From Nostocaceae cyanobacterium CSSed10_463m (GTDB taxonomy: Bacteria; Cyanobacteriota; Cyanobacteriia; Cyanobacteriales; Nostocaceae), in assembly GCA_003556955.1 (NCBI GenBank), contig PWQB01000152.1:1-9911 (forward strand): DNA of 9,911 nt. The letters run 5' to 3'. Below are positions 5,733 to 9,911 of the stretch, one piece after another. The notes under the pieces were generated by a model. It ran no database searches. It saw nothing but the letters and a program-made list of their open reading frames with translations, and was not told where the DNA came from. The position numbers and the translations under genes are program-made. The number at the start of each line of letters is the position of its first letter. Position 1 is the first letter of the stretch.

Positions 5733-5744
5733 ACTTCAGTCATC

Positions 5745-5825
5745 AGTTATTAGTCAAAAGTCAACAGTTGAAATGCTAAGAAATTATTCGCAATTAACCT
5801 TTGACCTTTGACTATTGACTTTTTT
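5745..5825 (+). terminator. Terminator-like hairpin after ccmK4
   Basis: The arm 5745-5770 (AGTTATTAGTCAAAAGTCAA...) pairs imperfectly with 5791-5820 (...CCTTTGACTATTGACT), and a run of six T follows at 5820-5825. It starts 12 bp after the ccmK4 stop. The arms are built from AGTCAAAAG-type repeat units like those at 3693-3727, so a repeat pair seems to have been used as a terminator. Confidence 0.5.
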
Positions 5826-5846
5826 GGCAAAAACCACGATAAATCA

Positions 5847-5900
5847 ATATTAGTGATGGCTCAAGCGATCGCTCATTATCTGTGAGCATAATATCTAATA
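5847..5900. promoter_or_regulatory. Nested dyad with HIP1 core; weak candidate HetR-type site upstream of hetZ
   Basis: ATATTAG (5847-5853) mirrors CTAATA (5895-5900), and GCTCA (5871-5875) mirrors TGAGC (5883-5887). Within it, GATGGC (5855-5860), AGCGATCGCT and CTCATTATC (5872-5880) resemble the outer parts of the HetR-binding inverted repeat known upstream of hetP (flanks GTAGGC and CTCATTACC), but the GGGGTCTAACCCC core is absent. Direct activation of hetZ by HetR is established in Anabaena PCC 7120. The resemblance here is partial. Confidence 0.25.
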
Positions 5901-6157
5901 ATGATGAACATAAGAAAAAATCTATGATAAATTACCTGTGGCGATATTAGTCGCAAAATACCTTGATTATTTGCCCAATTTTTCCCCATAAATTCATTAT
6001 TTATGAAATGAGTCGGCGTACACAAAGTTAAATGGTGTATCGCTTAGGGGAGATATCCGTTAAGGCATAGCGGCGAGCATAGGATTAAATAGTCATTTTA
6101 CCTGCTCACTTTGGTAAATTTTGAGTCAGGGTTTGAGGTGTGTTTACTTTCTTAACA

Positions 6158-6332
6158 TATAGGACTCTTATTTTATTTTTGAAAAAATTCAATATGCTGT
6201 TACTAATTTTTCCTGTTCCCTGTTCCCTGTTCCCTGTTCCCTACCTCTACGAGTAATTATGGCTCTAAACGCAGCTATGCCGTCAGGCTTTACGCCACGC
6301 TACGCGAACAGTAATCAAACCGGATTCCGATA
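6158..6332. mobile_element. MITE-like element, copy 2
   Basis: The left end 6158-6178 (TATAGGACTCTTATTTTATTT) resembles the left end of the element at 1075 and continues similarly (TTTTTGAA). The right end 6312-6332 (AATCAAACCGGATTCCGATA) resembles the right end at 1205-1225. Left and right ends match as inverted repeats at 14 of 21 positions, and both terminate in TA. The interior differs: it holds a heptamer repeat and a GCTTTACGCCACGCTACGCG segment instead of the GTGTGTTA hairpin. It is non-coding and lies about 235 bp upstream of hetZ. Confidence 0.5.
6212..6242 (+). repeat. Heptanucleotide tandem repeat, CCTGTTC x 4.4
   Basis: Four perfect CCTGTTC units plus CCT run from 6212 to 6242. 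This is the TTCCCTG-type short tandem repeat known in Anabaena/Nostoc, and it lies inside the second MITE-like element upstream of hetZ. Confidence 0.9.
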
Positions 6333-6566
6333 GTTAAGTTTATTTATCTTTACATAACTACATATCCTATAAAAAATAACAATTAATGGCAGTAACGACA
6401 AATTTCAGATACATCTAGGTAAAACAAAAAGTACAATTGAGAAAATTTACCTAAATTTTGCATAAAATTAACAAATCCAGACGTAATAACCAGAAAACAT
6501 CTGAAATGTCTTTATGAAAAAGACATACTCATAGGCAACTACCAGATGATAAGTTAAGTATGACGA

Positions 6567-7754
6567 ATGGGGGTTGTGATGCCAACTTTAATACAGGGTT
6601 TTGAGGAGCGCAATCTCGCTATGACGAAGGAGGCAGAAAAACTAGCTCATTATTGGGATAAGCGTCTAGCTGCGGAGTGTCCAGAACAAAGCACAGCCAA
6701 CAGAGAAAGTATTATTCTTTGGCTTCTAGGAAGTGACTTAAATCGCTTTGAGCAACTCAAGCCTCAAGAACTCCAGATTGCTAAACAAGCAATGGAATAT
6801 CGTTGGAAAATTTTACATCAACGCTACTTGGGGGTTGGGCGAGAACGTGCCTATCGCCATTTGATCACTCGCCTATCAGGTTTAGTCACATTACGCAATA
6901 AGATTCAGACTTGGGTTTCTCTGAGTCGCGATCGCCAGCGTACTGTCATGGATGTGTTGCAAGAAGTCTTACAAGAATTACTGCAAAACGATAAGTATAT
7001 GCAGCAGCAAATGGCTGACATCGCTGAGTTTACCAATGATAAACGACTGCGGGATACTCTATTATTCGCCAGTATAGAAGAGTATGCTATGCGGCCAGTC
7101 CGGAATCAACCCTTGCTCGTCTATAGATTTGTTAACTACCTGCGGCGTGTTCAACGTGGTGGCTTAACCCAAGTACCAAACAGTGAATTAGTCAAAGTGG
7201 TTTCCGAAGAAATTCTCTCAGATGACAGTGAGAATCGCGTAAACTTGGCAGATAATCAAGCGATCGCCGAATATCAAGAAGCGCAAGAACTAGAAGAGCA
7301 ACAGGCACTGCGGCAGTTAGTAAAACAGGAATTTGCCGATTATTTACAAAAAACTCTCGGACAAGAAGCAGTAGAGTGGCTGAGATTGTATCTACAAGGC
7401 AAGTCCCAAGACGAAATTGCCAAAAAACTAGACAAGCCAATCAAAGAAATTTATCGGTTGCGAGAAAAAATTAGTTATCATGCCGTACGCGTCTTTGCCC
7501 TCAAAGATAAACCGGAACTCGTGGATAACTGGTTGGCAACTTCCCTACAAGAGAATAATTTGGGGCTAACTCCCAGCCAATGGCAGCAACTGTATGCAAA
7601 CTTAACTCCTTTGCGGCGAGAAATCCTAGATTTGCGTAAAGCAGGCAAATCTATAGAAACAATCGCTCAAGGGCTAAAGCTCAAAACTCATCAGGTGATG
7701 GGCGAATGGACAAAAATTTATCTGGAAGCTCAATCTTTAAGGGCTGAGGAATGA
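6567..7754 (+). CDS. hetZ: Heterocyst differentiation regulator HetZ
   Basis: The gene encodes 395 residues from ATG 6567, close to the roughly 400 residues of HetZ in Anabaena PCC 7120. HetZ is an early regulator of heterocyst differentiation, activated by HetR and required for downstream genes such as hetP. The sequence is helical and highly charged with no membrane segment. Two helix-turn-helix-like stretches are visible: residues 267-305 (LQGKSQDEIAKKLDKPIKEI...), resembling sigma-region-4 HTH units, and residues 346-385 (RKAGKSIETIAQGLKLKTHQV...). An acidic Gln/Glu-rich linker (about 228-250) separates the N-terminal part from the first. The start is uncertain: ATG 6579 has GGGGG 5 nt upstream, and ATG 6621 (MTKEAEK) also works. 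The identification rests on recognised sequence character plus the patU gene immediately downstream, an arrangement known for hetZ. The HTH assignment is by pattern. Confidence 0.88.
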   Translation: MGVVMPTLIQGFEERNLAMTKEAEKLAHYWDKRLAAECPEQSTANRESIILWLLGSDLNRFEQLKPQELQIAKQAMEYRWKILHQRYLGVGRERAYRHLITRLSGLVTLRNKIQTWVSLSRDRQRTVMDVLQEVLQELLQNDKYMQQQMADIAEFTNDKRLRDTLLFASIEEYAMRPVRNQPLLVYRFVNYLRRVQRGGLTQVPNSELVKVVSEEILSDDSENRVNLADNQAIAEYQEAQELEEQQALRQLVKQEFADYLQKTLGQEAVEWLRLYLQGKSQDEIAKKLDKPIKEIYRLREKISYHAVRVFALKDKPELVDNWLATSLQENNLGLTPSQWQQLYANLTPLRREILDLRKAGKSIETIAQGLKLKTHQVMGEWTKIYLEAQSLRAEE

Positions 7755-7818
7755 TCCCACGCACCTCTGATTTAAATTTTGCTGCGGAAGTCCCTACCCT
7801 CAGTGAAAAGGGTTAGGG

Positions 7819-8016
7819 ATGGATAGCAGGGAAATTGAGACTTATCATGACCGTGATGGAAACGCAGCAATAAATATTAGAGCAGAGGGTATCAGAATGC
7901 TAAAGGCGGAAGGTGCAGCCGTCTCTGCTGTAGGAGGGGAGGTAAGACCAAAGATGGGGCGAAAGTCTCATTTGTGGCACTCCCCTGTGAGTACAGAAGC
8001 CCAAACCTCAGCTTAA
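7819..8016 (+). pseudogene. TnpB C-terminal fragment (RuvC-III part only)
   Basis: An open frame of 65 codons encodes the final part of a TnpB-type RNA-guided nuclease. YHDRDGNAAINI (about residues 14-25) is the RuvC-III motif with its catalytic Asp. The tail VGGEVRPKMGRK...HSPVSTEAQTS is typical of cyanobacterial IS1341-type TnpB C-termini. Everything before it is gone: the guide-binding and RuvC-I/II parts and the CxxC zinc finger that normally directly precedes the HDRD motif. Full TnpB proteins are around 400 residues. The fragment cannot be a nuclease. Its frame has no stops or frameshifts, so either the deletion is recent or the DNA is retained for another reason. Its ATG lies immediately after the left hairpin. 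Confidence 0.85.
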
Positions 8017-8027
8017 GCGGGTTTGGG
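8000..8027 (+). repeat. Right-end hairpin of the IS605-family remnant
   Basis: An 8-bp perfect stem, CCCAAACC/GGTTTGGG, encloses GCTTAAGC. The tnpB stop codon lies inside the loop. In intact elements this structure is recognised by the TnpA transposase and forms part of the omega RNA. Confidence 0.75.
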
Positions 8028-8083
8028 TAGTTCACCTAATTTATAGCAAAATAAAATATAAGAAAATACTGAGCCATCAAATT

Positions 8084-9328
8084 ATGTTGTCTTCAGACGG
8101 CAAACTAACTGATACCGGAGCAAGTGGGCAGCAAGTATTACCCCACACTCCAGCAGATTGGGAGCAAATACGTGAGCAAGTATTTTATTTAATTGATAAT
8201 CTCATATCTTTTGAAGCTTGCTTGCACCACCAAATTGCGCCCTTTGGCATCGAAAAAAATCAGCTGTTACTAGGTATGGTTCACCCACAAGACGGTGAAG
8301 CAATCGATTATGCAAGTAACATCATATCTTATATTAAATGCACAATATTAGCCCAAGAAATCACGACTGACACACACCGCACTATACTATCTGCCTATCT
8401 CAACCATAAAAATACATTAGGCTCAGATACCGAACAAGTGGATCATCAAGAAGCAAAATTATCCGCAGAAAAAAGCAAAATTACTATACTCGATCAACTA
8501 ATTCGCTCGGCAACTGCCTCCTCTCCACCTCATCAATCGGCATCCATGTCCCTTGAGCAAAAAGGAACCCCGCAAAATTCTGAGCCAAAGAAAGATGTTT
8601 CCGCCACACCCAATCTCGATAACTTATCTCCAACTACTAATCCCAATTCTGCTGTTAACGGCAAGCAACAAAAAGCGTCTCCTGCCTTAAATCTACTCAG
8701 TAATTTAACTGTTTTACAAGTAAATTTGCCCGAAGAACTTATTCCTGTTGAAATGCTAGCCAGCCTACCACCCAAGAAATTGTTAGACGAATTACTGGGG
8801 CGAGTTTTGAGTGGGGGAATTGGTCGCTTGTATTTGCAAAGACAGCCTTACCAAGGAAAGATATTGTGGAGTGATAATGGAGTCATGCAGTCTGTATTAG
8901 AAAATCTTCCTCTTTCCGTATTCCAAGGAGTGCTGAATCAATTGAAATCCTTTGCTTCCTTACCTGTGAGTAAACTGTCAGAACCACAACAGGTAGAAAA
9001 AGAATGCCTGTATAAACAAGACCGTTTGTTATTGCGCTTGCGGGTAATGCCAGGAACTTATGGTGAAGAAGCGACTCTACAAGTATTAAGGGGAACAGCC
9101 TTAAAATTTTATCAACAACAACAGTTAGCCCGTCTTAGTCACGATGCCTTGGGAATATCTCAACAACTCAGCTTTAAGTTACAAGAACTGCACCAACGGA
9201 TTCTTCTCAATCCCAACTTAAAATCAGAGCAATTGGCAGCCGTCACGGCTTTAAATGAGCTAGTAGAAAATTTAGACCAGCAGATAAAAATACTGCGAGA
9301 AACAAGCGACACACCTACAAATAGCTGA
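8084..9328 (+). CDS. patU: PatU, heterocyst pattern-formation protein, unsplit
   Basis: The gene encodes 414 residues directly downstream of hetZ on the same strand. In Anabaena PCC 7120 the corresponding locus is split into patU5 and patU3; PatU3 influences heterocyst spacing. Here one uninterrupted frame covers both halves. Residues 25-110 form a compact domain (FEACLHHQIAPFGIEKNQLLLGMV...) reminiscent of the N-terminal MshEN/GspE-N1 domain. Residues 111-205 are a Ser/Pro/Asn/Gln-rich linker. Residues 228-338 (ending GTYGEEATLQVLRG) resemble the N2 domain of PilB/GspE secretion ATPases: a D-G-V-x-Q-like segment DNGVMQSVL, a K-S-F-A-S-L-P-V stretch at the K-x-M-A-x-L-D-I position, and GEEATLQVL at the GE-x-V-x-R-x-L position. 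No Walker A or B motif follows. A Gln-rich helical tail (342-405) closes the protein. The start ATG at 8084 lacks a strong Shine-Dalgarno sequence. Shared transcription with hetZ is plausible but now crosses the transposon remnant. Confidence 0.8.
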   Translation: MLSSDGKLTDTGASGQQVLPHTPADWEQIREQVFYLIDNLISFEACLHHQIAPFGIEKNQLLLGMVHPQDGEAIDYASNIISYIKCTILAQEITTDTHRTILSAYLNHKNTLGSDTEQVDHQEAKLSAEKSKITILDQLIRSATASSPPHQSASMSLEQKGTPQNSEPKKDVSATPNLDNLSPTTNPNSAVNGKQQKASPALNLLSNLTVLQVNLPEELIPVEMLASLPPKKLLDELLGRVLSGGIGRLYLQRQPYQGKILWSDNGVMQSVLENLPLSVFQGVLNQLKSFASLPVSKLSEPQQVEKECLYKQDRLLLRLRVMPGTYGEEATLQVLRGTALKFYQQQQLARLSHDALGISQQLSFKLQELHQRILLNPNLKSEQLAAVTALNELVENLDQQIKILRETSDTPTNS

Positions 9329-9531
9329 TCACAACTAATCTGTCAGTGAAAGCGCTGATTGCGTTGGTAGGGACAATTGTTATGTTGTAATGGAATTATA
9401 GACTCAACTCTTGGGCATTGAAGTGTAATTTATGACCTACTCTTACTTATTTATACTAGAATTGTGGGTTTAACAATTTAAAACAGCCAACTTAATTTTT
9501 CAGACTTAAACTCATTTATTTTAGATACTAC

Positions 9532-9911
9532 ATGGAGACTGAGGTTTTTAGTCAACTTTTTCCTTTATTGAGTACAGCCAATCCACAGACTTTGGAATGG
9601 CTAATCAACGTGGCAATTGAACACGAGTACCCTGTTGGGCGAGCCGTGTTGATGGAAGACGCTTGGGGTAACGCAGTTTACTTCGTAATTTCTGGATGGG
9701 TGAAAGTCCGACGTACCTCCGGAGATGATTGTGTTGCCCTAGCCATTTTAGGTCGCGGTGATTTCTTCGGTGAAATGGCGATTTTAGATGAATCTCCACG
9801 TTCAACCGATGTGATTGCCCTTTCGCCAGTGAAGTTGTTAAGCGTTTCTAGAGAGCGTTTTATTCAAATATTATTTAAAGATCCGCAGTTACATCACCGG
9901 ATGTTGCAACT
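9532..9911 (+). CDS. CRP/FNR-like regulator, N-terminal cyclic-nucleotide-binding domain (partial)
   Basis: From ATG 9532 the frame stays open to the window end (126 codons and 2 bases). It is a cNMP-binding beta-roll: YFVISGWVKVRR (50-61), then the phosphate-binding cassette GRGDFFGEMAILDESPRST (74-92). The cassette has the conserved FGE and Arg90 needed to bind the cyclic-nucleotide phosphate, but Thr92 where many CAP-type proteins have Ala. It continues toward the expected dimerisation helix (RERFIQILFKDPQLHHRML). The DNA-binding half would lie past the window, so membership of the CRP/FNR transcription-factor family is probable rather than shown. It follows patU by 203 bp that hold no evident gene or strong terminator. 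A role together with hetZ-patU is only suggested by position. Confidence 0.85.
   Translation, partial: METEVFSQLFPLLSTANPQTLEWLINVAIEHEYPVGRAVLMEDAWGNAVYFVISGWVKVRRTSGDDCVALAILGRGDFFGEMAILDESPRSTDVIALSPVKLLSVSRERFIQILFKDPQLHHRMLQ

Larger units (their letters stand above)
5733..6566. other. Long intergenic region between ccmK4 and hetZ
   Basis: These 834 bp contain no convincing protein gene. They hold a terminator-like hairpin for ccmK4 (5745-5825), a dyad near 5847-5900 and a MITE-like element with an internal heptamer repeat (6158-6332). The rest is AT-rich and I see no RNA gene in it. Heterocyst regulatory genes often have long leaders with distal promoters, so the hetZ promoters probably lie here; I could not place a -10/-35 pair with confidence. 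Confidence 0.6.
7792..8035 (+). mobile_element. Deletion-derived IS200/IS605 (IS1341-type) remnant between hetZ and patU
   Basis: The element starts 38 bp after hetZ and ends 49 bp before patU. A left hairpin (CCCTACCCT 7792-7800 with AGGGTTAGGG 7809-7818) is followed at once by the 3' end of a tnpB gene and then a right-end hairpin: CCCAAACC (8000-8007) with GGTTTGGG (8020-8027), enclosing the palindrome GCTTAAGC. It ends in GTAGTTCAC. Subterminal hairpins without terminal inverted repeats are the hallmark of this family. Most of the transposon is missing. The 3' end of tnpB plus the right end is also where omega/reRNA guide RNAs arise, so the guide-like region is kept while the nuclease is lost. 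Confidence 0.7.

Noticed and set aside
6018..6031. Possible NtcA site GTA-N8-TAA upstream of hetZ
   Set aside because: The right half is TAA rather than TAC and no TAN3T -10 box lies at the expected distance.
7192..7440. 82-codon minus-strand frame in hetZ
   Set aside because: It is antisense to the acidic linker and first HTH of HetZ.
8533..8775. 80-codon minus-strand frame in patU
   Set aside because: It is antisense to the low-complexity PatU linker, with no supporting signals.
9340..9365. Terminator after patU (TCAGTG...CGCTGA)
   Set aside because: The stem is only about 5 bp with a mismatch and no T-tract follows.
9605..9805. 66-codon minus-strand frame
   Set aside because: It is antisense to the cNMP-binding domain, whose motifs are unmistakable on the plus strand.

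Overview
The window looks like chromosomal DNA of a filamentous, heterocyst-forming cyanobacterium (Nostoc/Anabaena type). Three things point there: a hetZ-patU heterocyst-regulation pair, a satellite ccmK3-ccmK4 beta-carboxysome shell pair, and seven GCGATCGC (HIP1) octamers. Heptanucleotide tandem repeats and small palindromic repeats typical of Nostocales genomes fill the spaces between genes.

Layout. (1) 1-1053, minus strand: the 5' part of a STAND/NB-ARC NTPase gene, cut by the window edge and interrupted by an in-frame TGA at 619-621. A MITE-like element (1075-1225) sits just upstream of it. (2) 1349-2728, minus: an intact cytochrome P450, probably CYP110, followed by a perfect hairpin. 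(3) 2838-2998, plus: a wrecked ParA-type ATPase gene, then an intact coiled-coil partner gene (3099-3677) that resembles the McdB class of carboxysome-positioning adaptors. (4) 3805-4692, minus: an alpha/beta hydrolase, divergent from (5) ccmK3 (4805-5113) and ccmK4 (5382-5732). (6) 5733-6566: a long intergenic region with a terminator-like hairpin, a dyad that may be a HetR-type operator, and a second MITE-like copy containing a TTCCCTG-type tandem repeat. (7) hetZ (6567-7754), a deletion-derived IS200/IS605 (IS1341-type) remnant holding the last part of tnpB between two hairpins (7792-8035), and full-length patU (8084-9328). (8) 9532 to the end: the start of a cyclic-nucleotide-binding (CRP/FNR-like) regulator.

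How it fits together. Two themes meet here: carboxysome shell assembly and positioning (ccmK3, ccmK4, the coiled-coil protein and its dead ParA) and heterocyst differentiation (hetZ, patU, perhaps the CRP-like regulator). The strongest leads are the orphaned McdB-like gene with its ParA pseudogene about 1.1 kb from ccmK3-K4, the STAND gene split by one nonsense codon, the tnpB/omega-RNA-like remnant between hetZ and patU, and the apparent derivation of PatU from the N-terminal domains of GspE/PilB secretion ATPases without the ATPase core. All family assignments come from reading motifs by eye; no database search was run.
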